A DNA stretch of 64,000 nt from Drosophila persimilis (lineage: Eukaryota > Arthropoda > Insecta > Diptera > Drosophilidae): assembly GCF_003286085.1 (NCBI RefSeq), contig NW_020825317.1, positions 3,782,001 through 3,846,000 of the forward strand, written 5' to 3'. Shown one piece after another: positions 46,911-59,521 of this stretch. Every line of letters starts with the position of its first letter. Within the stretch, counting starts at the first letter, position 1. The notes under the pieces are model-generated. The model saw only the letters and a list, made by a program, of their open reading frames with translations, was not told where the DNA came from and did not search any database. Position numbers and translations under genes: made by a program.

Positions 46911-47444
46911 AATAATAATAATTTGGTTACAATTTATGAGTAAAAAGCCGAACCACTTCCTCAAACTTCTCAAAATACGTCGGAAACTTATTTCAGTTAG
47001 TAATTTAATAATATTAATACTACATACATATACTAATTATTATATTAATATATTCTAATATTCTTTATTATTCTTTTTTAACGAATAAAGGAATAAGACT
47101 AGGCAACAAAATTGAACATTTTATTTACGCTTAGAACCAAACCGATTTTTAGAATTGTTAATTGCTATGGTTTTTTTTATTCTGTGTTTTTTTTTAATTT
47201 AAAAAATCTTACATCTGGTTTTATTGAATTTAGAAATTCAGCTACAAGTATATCAGACCCCCGCACTATGTGGCTTCAGCTTACCGTCTGGAAAATAATA
47301 AGCTTTCAAATTAAAAATTGATAATTTCTTGCGGTATTTCTTCTACAACATTTTGATTTTCCTTGATAGGTGGATAGCTTTATTAACTGTGCGTCGATTA
47401 TCGTCGGTATCGTTGGTACAAATCCATGGATAAACGGCTGAGGT

Positions 47445-47630
47445 GCAGCTGTTAGTCTCCGAGATCTAGGACGCGCATCGGGAAGGACGGGCGGACAGAC
47501 GGACGGACAGGCAGACAGGGCTATATCGACACGGCTATTGAAGCTGATAAAGAATATACATACTTCGTGGGGTCGGAAACGATCCCTTCTGGGTACTTCA
47601 CGGATCCAAATTAACCAGAAAACTAATACT
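47445..47630 (+). mobile_element. DINE-1 3' fragment
   Basis: The copy begins around TAGTCTCCGAGATCTAGGAC and carries a GACR microsatellite (47490-47520). It continues TATCGACACGGCTATTGAAG, then TTCGTGGGGTCGGAAACG and CTTCTGGGTAC. It ends about 180 bp before the next copy. Confidence 0.7.
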
Positions 47631-47804
47631 AGTATATCCCTAAACTCATCGATCAAAAGGTGTAAAAACGGAAGCGAAGACTTCCCTCTTCCAAAAAGAA
47701 GAACCTGAAAGGTCCTTAAATAGATAGTCACCAAGATCTAAATATGTTTATAGATACGTTTTTACTATTTAATCAGACTCCATCGGAGTCTTTCCACGTA
47801 CATA

Positions 47805-48958
47805 AATAAAACGAGGGGGAACGTTGTGAGTTGCTGCGGACACCGCAACTCTACAGTTATACCCGATACTTAGTCAGTATGGATTTCCTCCGGCAGACGC
47901 CGCTAATATTAAACGACACGACAAAGAGTGCGTGCGAGAGAGACAGAAAATCAGGCTGAGCGTGACGTCGGGCGCTGCGTAGCCAATGCAAATTGATTTG
48001 TTCCTGTTGGCTATAAAAATTATCTGATCTGATGCAGACTCAGCAATCTGATAGATATGGTCATTCTCTATGATTCTGCGTTTTTAGTTTTCTCGAATCT
48101 GCAATATTGTGGATGCAACAGATTTTCGTCCTTTGTGTGGGCGGTAGGGGGTAGGGCGAAATTCTGAGATATACGTTTTAAAGTGAGATCTAACAGAAGT
48201 GCGGATACCAAATTTGGTTACTCTAGCCTTAATAGTCTCTGAGATTTGTGGATGCCCCAGATTTTAGTCCTTTGCGGGGGCGGAAGGGGGTGTGGCGAAA
48301 TTTGGACACGAAACGGTCAAGGTCCGATATCACAGGAGTGTGGATACCAAATTTGGTTGCTCTGGCTCTTATAGGTTCTGAGATCCTTGAACTCATATTT
48401 TGCAATTGGCAAAACCGACCATGAATCCTGTGTGTTAGAGAGAGACAGAGCGAGAAAGAATGAAATTGTTTTCTTGATTCTGGCTATAATAATTATACGA
48501 TCTGGTTCAGATATTGCACTCTAGAAGATATAGTCATCTTCTACGATTCTGCGTTTTTAGTTTTTTCGTATCGTCAAAATTGTTGATGCCACAGATTTTC
48601 GTCCTTTGTGGGGGCGGAAGTGGGCGGGGCAAAGTTTTGAAATATTTTTGTAGCAGTGACATATCACAGAAGTTTGGATCCAAAACATCGTTGCTCTAGC
48701 TCTTATAGTCTTTGAGCATTAGGCGCTGAAGGGGACGGACAGACGGACAGACGGACGGACGGACAGACGGACAGACGGACGGACGGACGGACGGACAGAC
48801 GGACAGACAGACATGGCTCAATCGACTCGGCTATTGATGCTGATCAAGAATATATATACTTTATGGGGTCGGAAACGATTCCTTCTGAACGTTACACACA
48901 TCCACTTTTACCACAAATCTAATATACCCCAATACTCATTTTGAGTATCGGGTATAAT
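47805..48958 (+). mobile_element. Long DINE-1 copy with internal duplication
   Basis: The copy runs from AAAACGAGGGGGAACGTTG to GAGTATCGGGTATAATG. It is about twice the length of the 53.85-kb copy. The reason is that the block TGGCTATAA...TTCTGCGTTTTTAGTTTTCT...CACAGATTTTCGTCCTTTG (about 48008-48150) recurs at about 48481-48620, and the GGATACCAAATTTGG block occurs twice more in between. The GACR microsatellite is long here (48735-48812). A (TA) tract and GGGGTCGGAAACGATTCCTT follow. DINE-1 copies have no coding capacity. Confidence 0.78.
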
Positions 48959-50019
48959 GAATCAAAAAGCTAGCTCGAAAACTAGTTTAAGAGGACTCCG
49001 TATAGCTAGAATCTGCTATCTTGGAACAAGGGTTCCACGTATCGGTTCGTAAAATGGAATGAACTGTTATCAGACTTGATGTAGTCGATAGTTTTTTTTA
49101 AAGCGAACAATTGAACTGATGAGATTTCCCTTTCTGCTATCTCTGGCTCCTCTTCTGTTTCTCAAAGAGCACAGAATAACATTCAATGCTCAGGGGATGA
49201 TCATGTGTTCTGTGTGCAGTGTTGAACAAACAATGAGCCAAGTCCCTCAACTGTGCAACCATCAATCAATCTATCAATCGCTTCATGCATTAGCCGGAAC
49301 CAGTTTTCATTTACGCCTCCATGGCAGTTGAGCCATGGAGCCCTCTGTTCGGCTACGTGCCCCAACGTGCAGACAGCGAAGGGAGAGAAGCTGTAAAGTC
49401 GAGGGACGCCACTGACCAGCGGATGGTCAAGGATGGTCTGGCGTCTGGGGTCTGGCGTCTGGGTTCCAACAGGTGCGCGAATCTGGGGCATCAATTGCCA
49501 CTACGTGTGCGCAATGCTTAATCAACAGACAGAACCGAACAGAAAGAGACCTGCAGCGGCAAAAGGACTTGGACTTGGACTCGGACTCGGAATCGGACTC
49601 GGGATTGAGGGACAAATTGAATATGCCACTAAATTATAGACAGAAGACTTGACATTTCCTCGCTTGTAGAGTGGAGTGCTACTGCCTGCCACACTCCGCA
49701 GAGAGAGAGAGAGGGGAAGGCTCTTTCATGTTTTGTGGTTTACCCAGAGGCTGATGGGTTTTCAAGCACATTCCCTAGGACTCATACTACTCGGACTCCT
49801 TTGGCTCTGTCGAATGCATTTGTGGATGCTGCTTTCTTTGCTGTGAATTTTTGTGGCTAAAAAGCCTTCATCTTCAGACTCCATTTCCTGCTGCTGCCGG
49901 CTGCGGTCGGGACGGGTGCAAGGGACAAGGACTCTCTCGACCAGACTCCCCAACAAGGACCCGAAACCCATTCATAAGAATTATATTCCAATTTTCGTGC
50001 TGCATTCTAAGGACTTTTC

Positions 50020-50021
<2 letters not shown>

Positions 50022-50063
<42 letters not shown>

Positions 50064-50064
50064 G
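50022..50064 (+). repeat. (GT)n microsatellite, the longest in the window
   Basis: An almost pure GT run of about 20 units. Confidence 0.95.
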
Positions 50065-50359
50065 CCATGCCTCATGCCATTTTCTGTGTGCACACTTCAT
50101 TTTGCAAGTTTTGATTTAATTCAAGGTGATTGAAATTCAAATTCAGTTTTTGATTTGACAAAATGTCCCTTCCTCCACTCCAAAGGCACAGGACAGGACA
50201 GGAGAGCACAAGACAGGACAGGACAGGACATTCCATTTGCCATTGCCACACTCCTTCCACTTCCACCTCCACTTCCATTTCCATTTCTCAATTTCTATTT
50301 CAGATTTTAAGTGCACTCTACAGCAAATTGTTTCTAATTTGGGTGAAAATTGGCAACGC

Positions 50360-51329
50360 TGCTGCCGGTGCCGGTGCCGGTGCCGGTGCCGCTGCCGCCA
50401 GGGAACATCCTGCCTGCAATCGAAAGACTTTAGAGGAGGACGGAGGAGTGGCAGAGTGGTCAACAGTTGGCCCGAAAGGTACCTCTATTCGAGACTAAAG
50501 GGATTCAAGGGGCCAACAAGATTGGATAGGTTTATCCGTTAGACTTGGAGTCCTGCATGATTTTCACTCTGGGAGGGGTTCCACATTCCAATAATTTGAG
50601 CGAAAAATACAAGTCATACGCAAATTATGCACTTCCCTCAGCAGATTCCGTTCTCTGCCAAGGAAGTGCCGTGCCACAGCACAAAACAGGGTACTTCCTG
50701 TCGCTCTGCCGTTGTGTGGCACTTGCGAAACGAGGGGTTAACGAACTCATTAGCCCCGGCATTAGGCCTCGGGTTTCGGTGAGTCTCATGTCTCGGGACT
50801 CGGGTCTCAGGTTGTCAAAGGAGGAATCACGGCCGCCATAAGCCGCTTAACAATATGTAACTTTGTAGTGCATTATCTTAGCACGCCACATGCCACATGC
50901 CACACATGCAACTGGAACTGGAGCTGGAACTGGAACTGGGATTTGGCACTGGGATCTGCGACTGAGTGCAGCTGAGACACGGCTTTTGGGGTTTAGGAGA
51001 GTGGATTCCTTCTTCGCATTGTCTTCCGTTTGCCGGCAAAGGGGGGGGACGGCGGAAAGCAAACTAAAGAAATGGGGCATGGCTTGCGGGGAGGAAAACT
51101 TACTCAAATAGTTAGCAAAACTTGTTCCAGCTCCAATGAAGTGCAGAGAGGACACCGACACAGACCCGGAGACGGAGACAGAGACGGAGCAGGGACGGGA
51201 AGGCAAAACAAATTTCTAAAAAACCCCAGACGACAGTTAAGCCCGTTCCCCCGCACCAGAAGATCTCTGGTTTCTTCTTCTTCTGGCTCTCCAGTTTCAG
51301 TTTCAGTTTCAGTTGCAGTTGCAGTTGCA
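50360..51329 (+). repeat. Three separate hexamer arrays
   Basis: GGTGCC units are at 50360-50399, GGAACT units at 50910-50940, and CAGTTT/CAGTTG units at 51292-51329. Similar GGACTT/GGACTC units lie at 49565-49603. The DNA between is ordinary noncoding sequence. Confidence 0.85.
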
Positions 51330-53508
51330 CGCTGCAGCTGCAACGTGGCTTGTGGCTGAAGCTTTGCAAATATTAGACAATGTATTTATGTGTATTATCA
51401 GCGATTGCACGGGGAGTGTATCTTCTGGGGGTCGGTCGAGCACTCAACGCAGCACACACATGTGTCGCGCCGTCCAGTGGGGAAAACGGAGGATACGGAG
51501 GATACCATTCGCGTCCTGCCACATATGGTGGCATTCTCTAAAGATGCGTTCCATCTCTTGTTTGAGGATTTTCAAGGGGTTCAAGTAATGAACTCCAGTG
51601 CTGCTGTATATTAAGTGCAGTGTTTTATTGAACATTCCCCGCCCACACTGCCCCCCAACCCCCTCTTTACACTCCTCCTCCCTGTCTTCCGTGTGACCAT
51701 CTCTCCTTCCCTCTCGTGTTGCAAGCTGCAGAAATGTAAAGTTGTAAAATTAATACAACATAAAGGACCAACCCCCTTCACCCTCCACCCTTCACCCCAC
51801 CTGCCACAGAGAGGCGCCTCCCCGCTCCACGGGGAACCCGAAAATAATTTCCAACATGACAACACACCTTGCTTCCTTGTGGTCCTGCCCCTGCCCTTCT
51901 CTGTTTTGTGGCACTTGAAAAATTTAATAAACGTTGCAGCATCTCCTCCCCGCTCCGCATGCCAATAATTTTACTATACTGTCCTCTCTCTCGCTCACTG
52001 AGCACTCTGGCCATCTCCCTCTCTCTCTTCCACTCCATAGTGTGTTGCATCGGGAATAAGCAAAACACAAAAAACAGAGGAGTAAAAGGGAGTAAAGGCC
52101 CTTGGAAAACGCCGAATCACTTGATGCCCTTACATATGCCATCGATTTAACACTAGTGTTGAGAAACACCTAACAGTGTTAGAAGGCGCCTGCAGGGCCC
52201 ACTGTACTCTTAGAGCTTTTCGACCCTTTTGGATGGGAGCAATTGAGCTTCAGCTTGGGCGAATACCGCATTTCCCGAGTCGGAAATACTTCATACATTT
52301 CGACATACAGAAACAGAAACAGATCAAAAAGGAAACATCAAAGGCTATATATACTTTTCTGAAAAGACACTTCCGTGAGGGAGAGAGTGCCTTGTCTGTG
52401 TGTGTGTTTCCAGTGTGGGACAACAACTACTAAGCGTCGTATTAACAACATTGAAGCATGCATGAAAACCCAAGAGAATGCAGGACGGAGTGGAGTCAGG
52501 CCAGAGTCCCCCCCTTATGCTTCTTTGGAAGAGGGTTATACCCTACGACACAGAGTTCATTTTCAGCATACGTCAAAGGGCTAGGTCATGGGATATGCGA
52601 ATCTTATACTCGAATATTTTCCCAATTTTTGAGGGAAAATAAAAGAATGGAAAATGTATGCTGGACGAAGAAATAAGTGGAAAAAAGATGGCTTGTAGTT
52701 GGAGTAGATGTTTTTCTAAAAAATGGGAAAAAATAGCATGGTAAAAAGAAATGTATATATTTCGAGGCTTTTTTTCTCTGAAATGAATATTTAAGGTACA
52801 TATATTCCCATGCAGTATCTGCATAAAATATGCCACTGCATCTCCGAAATGATATTTTTAATGATATTCGGATTTCCGCATTTCGGATTAAAAGAGTTTT
52901 CTCCAAAGAATGTATCCCATGGACATAAAAGGTAATAAATCAAACACTATCCGTTCGAAAGGTATTATAGGGTACTCCCCGTCTCCATCATATCTAGTAC
53001 TCTGTCTGGTCTTTTCTTCGTTTTTCAGTCAACTATTTTTCACTCAATTCCAACGAAAAATGTATAATAAATGCTCGCGCACATGTGATGTGTGGCGCAT
53101 TTTAATTGGTTCTCTGTTTGTTTCTGCCACAACTGCAGGGCGGGGGAGTGTGGATCCGTAGAAGTGGCATATAGATATATGTAACCTCTACCGTTCTCTG
53201 CCCAATCTGCGCACTGCTCCCCTGCAAAACGATTGTCATGCCCTTCCGCTATCCGCCCAGCTATAAGCACTTCTCTCCGGCTGTTCCATGTCCTACGTGA
53301 CAGGCGATGCGCCCGGCAACGCGTCTGGGCGACCAGCCCTAGACCCTAGACTTGGGCTGTAGATCAATGGCCAAGGCACTTGCAGAAATACGGCTCAAAA
53401 TGCCAAAGAAAACTCCACAACATATTCAAAACACCTTTTCCCAGTGGAATAACATCAAAAATACAATATATACAATCACATAAATAAATATGAAACACAA
53501 TATAAAAT

Positions 53509-53727
53509 ATGTCTGATCAGAACCAAAAATTTCACTACCATCTGCTTGAGGAAATGGAGATCGATCCAGATGATCTGATTGTGCGGCCACAGCCCGACAG
53601 CAAGCCAGTACCGATGGATATTGATATTGATGTGAGGGCTCTAAATATGAAAGATGAAAAGCGATTGGGGAACAGCGTTGAGCCAATGGATATCGATATC
53701 GATTCCATCGCTTCCCAAAAGAACTAA
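53509..53727 (+). CDS. Small ORF, 72 aa, with a duplicated PMDIDID motif
   Basis: The ORF runs from ATG 53509 (MSDQNQKFHYHLLEEMEIDP) to TAA 53727. It carries PMDIDIDVRALN and later EPMDIDIDSIAS, so the PMDIDID heptad is present twice about 27 residues apart. The protein is acidic with no signal peptide or membrane segment. The start has A at -3 (AAAATATG), and the flanks are AT-rich (ATATATACAATCACATAAATAAATATG upstream in part, AAAAATATATATTAG downstream). This resembles short intronless genes of Drosophila testis, but that is inference. It lies 120 bp before a DINE-1 copy. I recognise no family. A chance ORF cannot be excluded, although the composition and duplicated motif argue for coding. 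Confidence 0.45.
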   Translation: MSDQNQKFHYHLLEEMEIDPDDLIVRPQPDSKPVPMDIDIDVRALNMKDEKRLGNSVEPMDIDIDSIASQKN

Positions 53728-53847
53728 AAATATATATTAGCATGAAGTAAAAGAAGATGGTTTGTTGATATTCCTACATTATACTCTCTTTCTGCTGTCA
53801 TTTTCTTTCGGTGCATAAGTGCACAAGTGCGGGACTTATACACGAAT

Positions 53848-54374
53848 ACAAACGAGGGGGAGCGTTGGGAGTTGCTGCTGCGACCGCAACCCTACACTTA
53901 TACCCGATGCATAGTCAGTATGGCTCTCCTCCACCAGTCGGCGCTAACATTGACCGACACGACAGAGGGCGAGCGAGAGAGACAGAAACGTGTCGTCGGA
54001 AGCTGCGTAGCGACCGAAAATTTCGTTCCTTTTGGTTATAATAACGATCCGATCGGATCCAGACTCGGCAATCTCGTAGATATGGTCATTCTCTGAAATG
54101 CCACAGATTTTCGACGGAATGGGGCGGGGCGAAGTTTTGAAATACACTTGTAGCAGTGACATATCACAGAAGTCAGTATGCAAAATGTCGTTGCTCTAGC
54201 TTTTACAGTCTCTAAGAACTAAGCCCTCATATGAACGGACAGACGGATACTGATCAATAATATATATCCTTTATGGGGTCGGAAACGCTTCCTTCTGCAC
54301 GTTAGACTCATCCATTTTGACCACAAATCGAATATACCCCATACTCATTTCGAGTATCGGGTATCGGGTATAAA
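53848..54374 (+). mobile_element. Near-complete DINE-1/mini-me copy
   Basis: The copy has AAACGAGGGGGAGCGTTGG, CCTACACTTATACCCGATGC, then ATAGTCAGTATGGCTCTCC, a GAGCGAGAGAGACAG block, TTATAATAACGATCCGATCG and GCCACAGATTTTCGACGG. It ends with a reduced GACR microsatellite, TTTATGGGGTCGGAAACGC and a repeated GAGTATCGGGTAT. It serves here as the reference for the other copies. Confidence 0.78.
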
Positions 54375-55759
54375 AATATACGCTACTTATATTCCATCCA
54401 TACGCCGTGGCATTGGTGCCTTATGGGTTTTAATGCGTTCCTCTTGCCTGCATAATAATGCATGACAGTGGAGGGAATATCGCCTTGAAGAGCCCATCAA
54501 ATGCATTTCTGGGATATGCGCTGAGACCTGGCGTGGTTTTCTGGCTTCCAAACGGAAGCAGAACTTACCTGTCCACGAAAACCAGCAGCGTAGAACCGTA
54601 AAAAACTCAGCCTCAATCGCAGACAAAATTTTGGACTTTAAACAAAGCCCCGCCACACACAGCCATGGCGGGCCACAGACGACGGCCCCAGACAGCCCCA
54701 CGCTATCAAAGCAGGCTGAAACCGAAACTGAAACCGGTTAGCCACCCGCTGCAAGCGATTCATGCGAGTAAAAGACAACAGGTTGTCTGGCCCCCTCTAA
54801 TGAGACCACAACAGCAGCAGTTGGCACCAGTTGGCGGTTGGCGGTTGGCAAACACAAAAAGTGTCAAAAAATAAGCAACTAATTAAGAGGCATGACTGCT
54901 GCTGTCCAGCAGCTTCGACACAACGTTCGACCTTCGCGTGGACCAGTTTTCCGGCGAGTGAGAGGGAGTGGGGCCAGCGTGGAAACATAGCTAGTTCGCT
55001 GTGCAAAAAGTTCCCATAAACGAAAGGACATCTTTCGTTGCGAATGACACAAACAGAGACCATTCGTTACAAGTAAGTCGGTGGAGATGAACAATAAAAT
55101 CTCGCAAAAGATACAACAAATTCCATACAAAAATTGACTTTATTTTTATTAATTTTTTAATTTGTCCAACAAATAACCCCTTTTATACCCGATATCGAGG
55201 GTCCTTGGGTCCTATAGTGTTTTTAAGCGATTGGCTGTCTCGTGAACGTCTGAACATCCCTCATAGATTGCAATACCCAAGGGGTATTCATTTGTCGTAT
55301 CTCAAAGGTCGTTAGAGCGGCACTCGCCTGACCAAAAAAATCGCAAGTAAGAGATTCCGCGATCCAACTCCTGTGGATGACCTACATTCATTCGAGTTCT
55401 GTTGAGGTTGGTCCCGGGGTCTCTGAACGTTGCGAGTGTTTGACAATTTCCTTTTAGTGTCTGAGCTTGCGCTCGAGTCGAGTCGAGTCTCCGGTTGCAT
55501 TACAATATTTATGATTCGCATTTCGCATTCGCTTTAATTAAATTTACACGAAGCCACTGGAGTGGCATCACGGCACACAGTGAGGAAATAGATATGTACA
55601 TATGTAGATGGATAGATGGATAGAGGGCGGAGTGCCATTGCATTTACAATTAAGGCCAATTACAGTGGGCTTTTCACTGTGAATGGATCAAATAGCTTAA
55701 AAACCAACTATGGGAACATTAATCGAATAAAATATTCATCGAGAATCGTTCTCTATGCA

Positions 55760-56070
55760 CTTTTTGATAGAAACAATTAAGAATACTTTTACTCATGTTT
55801 TGCAATATTCTGTCTACTGTACATTCCCAGAGATTGAGGGAGGATGTATATATATGCAATCAATTTTAATAGCTATCGACCTGTTAGTGTATCGATAAAC
55901 AATCGAAGCTACTCATGTTCTTGCAATATTCTGTCTAGTCCACGTTACCAAGTATTCTAGGCATTGAAGGGCGTCCTGAATCTCAAGGAGAACCTCCTTC
56001 CGCTCCTTAATTATACATTCCGATACCTCCAATCAAATGTAATTGTTATCGATTTGTCTCTAATCGAGTG
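55760..56070. repeat. Decayed tandem duplication, 120-bp spacing, ATCGAT-rich
   Basis: TACTCATGTTTTGCAATATT CTGTCTA at 55790 recurs as TACTCATGTTCTTGCAATAT TCTGTCTA at 55910. Each is preceded by AAACAAT...GAA, and GTATCGATAAACAATCGAAG lies between. A further TTATCGATTTG is at 56046. It may be related to the 30.3-kb array, which has a similar period and TATCGA...ATCGAAG core. Confidence 0.5.
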
Positions 56071-57293
56071 AATGGCTGGCTAGGCAAATCACATTCTGAC
56101 TTTGGATTCCCTGAAATCGGGTGCACAATTTATTTGTTTTTGAGTGACGGCCGCCCCCGAAGCAGTGGCGGAGTGGGAACGATAGCCGGACTGTAAGGCG
56201 GAGGGGGATGGGGAGGAGTAGGAGTAGGAGGAGGAGGTGGATGTGTCATAAAGTGAAGTTATCTTAATTAAAATGCAACAATAACAACGGCAGCAGCAGC
56301 AGAAAACAGAGACAAGAACAATATGCAAATAAACCATAAATAAACAACGTGTTCGGTAGTTAAGGATTCATGCATGTGTGTGTGTGTGTGTGTGATATGC
56401 CACTCGATATGGAATGACGAGACTTTCGACTCCGGCTCTGAATTGAAGTTGCATCATCATTAATATACAAAACGAGGGGAGAAGCATGCCTCAAAACAAC
56501 AAGAAATTATACGAGGAGAGGGGAGTGGAACATACACACATGCAAATGTACATACATATGTAGCTTTTCCAAATAGAAAACACTGCAATGCGATCCAATT
56601 GGAATTCAAACGGTAGGGTCTTTTTTATTACGCCTCTTACGCCTGAGACTGAAACAATAATCACAGTCGGGAGGGAATTCGGCGTTTGGGATTTGAATAA
56701 GACAGATTTTACTCCATCGCGGTATCCACACGGGTAGATCGTACAAATCTTGGCCACGGACAGGGCCACCCAAAAAAAAGCTGCCTCTCCGCGTGCGAGA
56801 GAGCTACGAAAATTCATACGAAAGGAAACAACAACAAAAAAGAGCAAACGGTATAAGTCAATGGACTGCAAAAACAACGAAAGTCAAGCAGAAAGATAGC
56901 GAGAGAGTTAGAGAGAGAGGGCGAAGGGGGACTGCTGTTGCTGCAGTCGCTGCCGCAGTCGCCACAGTCGAAACGTCAACGTCAAATGCTCATTTACAAG
57001 AAAAAAAAAGAAATAAAAGAGCGAACGAAAAAAATACGCGTGTCTCAACTGTCAGATACCCTGTCATCATCGAACGCAGGTACTGATGAGTCGCTGCATC
57101 GGTGGCTAATAGCAACAAATATATTTGTAAGCGACTATTCAAACGTGATAACTTTATGTACAAGCGCATCGCTTTGTTGTGCTTCTCTTGATTCTGATGT
57201 TACACGGCTCGCACATGAGGTTCAGCATACCCCTGGTGGTCGGCGTGTAGCGGGGTGCGACGTGCGCCTCGGCTCAGACATGGCTTGGGTTCC

Positions 57294-57294
<1 letters not shown>

Positions 57295-57329
<35 letters not shown>
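57295..57329 (+). repeat. (AC)n microsatellite
   Basis: A pure AC run. A similar run is at 58415-58450. Confidence 0.95.
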
Positions 57330-57333
<4 letters not shown>

Positions 57334-58413
57334 CAAGCACGCGCTCGCTCTCTCTTGAACAACATCAAAGTGGCTCTCCGAGGCTGTTACATGGAGCAGA
57401 GCACTGTAAATGTCCACTATTAAACGTATGTTATCGGTTACATATGTATGTAGCTCTGTTATTGATTGACAAAAAGCTCTGTTACAGCTGTAGCTTCTTT
57501 TACAGAGCCATGTTATTAGAACAGTAACAGTAAAGCAACTGTTAATGGTACGCCTCATTTACAGAGCTCTCTTTACGACTCTGTTGACGGTCTGTTAGAT
57601 CTTTGGCCGAAGGTTTGTTCATGGGTGCGGTGGGAATCTTTCAGCAATCCACTCGCACATCCCACAGATCGATACAAGAAACTGTTCATAGTTTATTTAT
57701 TTTCTGCCTCCTCGTTTTGTATATTTTTTTATAAAAATAACAATCAATTGTTTCAACTTGCCACTGATATTCGTGGCAGTACCACATATAGAGATAGAGA
57801 GAGAGAGAGGTGCGATTGACGCCATCGATTAAACAAGGCAGTGCCTTGGGGGTAGGAGAAAGGGGAGAGCAACAGCAGAGGAGGAGAATCTCGTGATTGG
57901 CAGAAGAAACCATAATAAAGAGTACTGTTGCAGCACGGCCCTGGCCTCGTTTTTATGGTATATCGATTATCCGATTACCCGGATTCCAAGTATCAAATAC
58001 ACGATTCTTCTGGGATATTCCGCGGTATTAAGCCTCACGCTTTAGCCATCCTTCTACCACGTATCCTACATCAACCCCCATTGGGGGTTGGAGATCTGCG
58101 AGAGCGCACCCCTACCCCTACCCCTACCCGTACCCGTGCCGCTGTGAATGTGGAGCAATCATAATTCCTGGCTTTTATCATCCAAGCGAGCGACAGAAAA
58201 CATGAAAACAAAAGGGAAATGCTCATTAAACGAGAAATGACAGTGCGCTGAGAGATGGGAGATATGTGTGGGGGGTGAAGGGGAGGGTGTGGGAGGTGTC
58301 GGGGATGTGGGTTGGTTGAGGTTGGAAAAAAACAAGGCCGAAGTGCAGGAAATGTCAGCGTTGACAAGAAAATGCACTCGCTATGCCAAAAGGATATACA
58401 AAAACACACTCTC

Positions 58414-58414
<1 letters not shown>

Positions 58415-58450
<36 letters not shown>
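58415..58450 (+). repeat. (AC)n microsatellite
   Basis: A pure AC run of similar length to the one at 57295. A CCCCTA/CCCGTA hexamer array lies 300 bp before it (58107-58140). Confidence 0.95.
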
Positions 58451-58454
<4 letters not shown>

Positions 58455-59521
58455 ACACAACGAGCCATTAGCATATGGCGGCTGGTGGCAGTGCGGCCAA
58501 GTGCTTGGCCTGACAGACACACGACGGGGGTATGGGAAGGGGTGCATGTTGTAGCCGGAGCTAAGGACATGAAGGAGAAACAAGTGCCTGCCCTGCTGTT
58601 TGTTGTTGTCTCTGGCTAAAAGGTTCAAAGTTCAAATGGTGGAAATCGGGGCCATCAATGAAAACAAACAATGAAAACGTCGAACAAATAGGGGAATCCG
58701 CAGACACCCCACACACAAAGGAATGCCAACTATACGATAGGTAGGGATTGCCTCATTCTGGACATTGCCAAAGAAAGGAGTTACTTTCAATTAGTAGGAC
58801 ATCGAAATGCGTGTGGACAGTGTGGAAAACGATCGTAATTACAGCTGTAATCTCGAATACATACTGTACATACATATTCCTGCAATGACACCATCTACTC
58901 GGATCTACTGTCTCATAAAAGATGACCAGTATCTGTACAACTAGAGATTCTTCTCGTGACAGATACGCCTAACCGTATGCAATCATTTGCCTCCTCAAAA
59001 GCTCCTCCTTCCACTCACATCATCTCTCTCAGGGCTACTCCTGGCCGGGTCCTTCTGTCTTTCAGTGTCAGGGTCGTTTCATGCTGTATTCCTCGCATCC
59101 TTGTATCCGGCTAGGCAGTAGGGTTTATGGCCAGCAGTCGATTAGCCAACAAACTATCCCAAAAAAAGGGAAACCAAGAAAACGATGATGATGACAGCGA
59201 CACGTTAGGATGGAGCACGACGATTGCCAGGACGATTCCTTGCATTTTTCATTTAGCCAATAATCACAACATTTACCAACACCCATAAGCATCCAAAGCA
59301 TGCAACATCCGAGGCATCCATCCGCCTGTCTGTCTTTCCCACACACACGTGTATGATTTCTTTACGCCGTAAATTCTCATTTACGTCGGGAGAGTAGCCA
59401 GCCACAACCTCCTGTATGTCCCATCCACTCTTGTCTCCTCCATCGTTCCGTTTCGTTCTGTTCTGTTCTGCTCTGTTCCGTTCCGTTCCCGTTCCGTGTT
59501 ATATAGCCAGTCATTTAATCA

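Larger units (their letters stand above)
48959..53508. other. Noncoding DNA rich in hexamer microsatellites
   Basis: Hexamer arrays and the long GT run are listed separately. Open frames here are mostly the repeats read in frame. No gene was recognised. Confidence 0.6.

Noticed and set aside
50440-50520. tRNA-like sequence: TGGCAGAGTGG resembles an A box
   Set aside because: The matching B box is poor (ATTCGAGAC) and the arms do not pair into a cloverleaf.
58071-58628. 185-codon minus-strand frame
   Set aside because: It runs through the AC microsatellite and CCCCTA hexamers and is explained by simple repeats.
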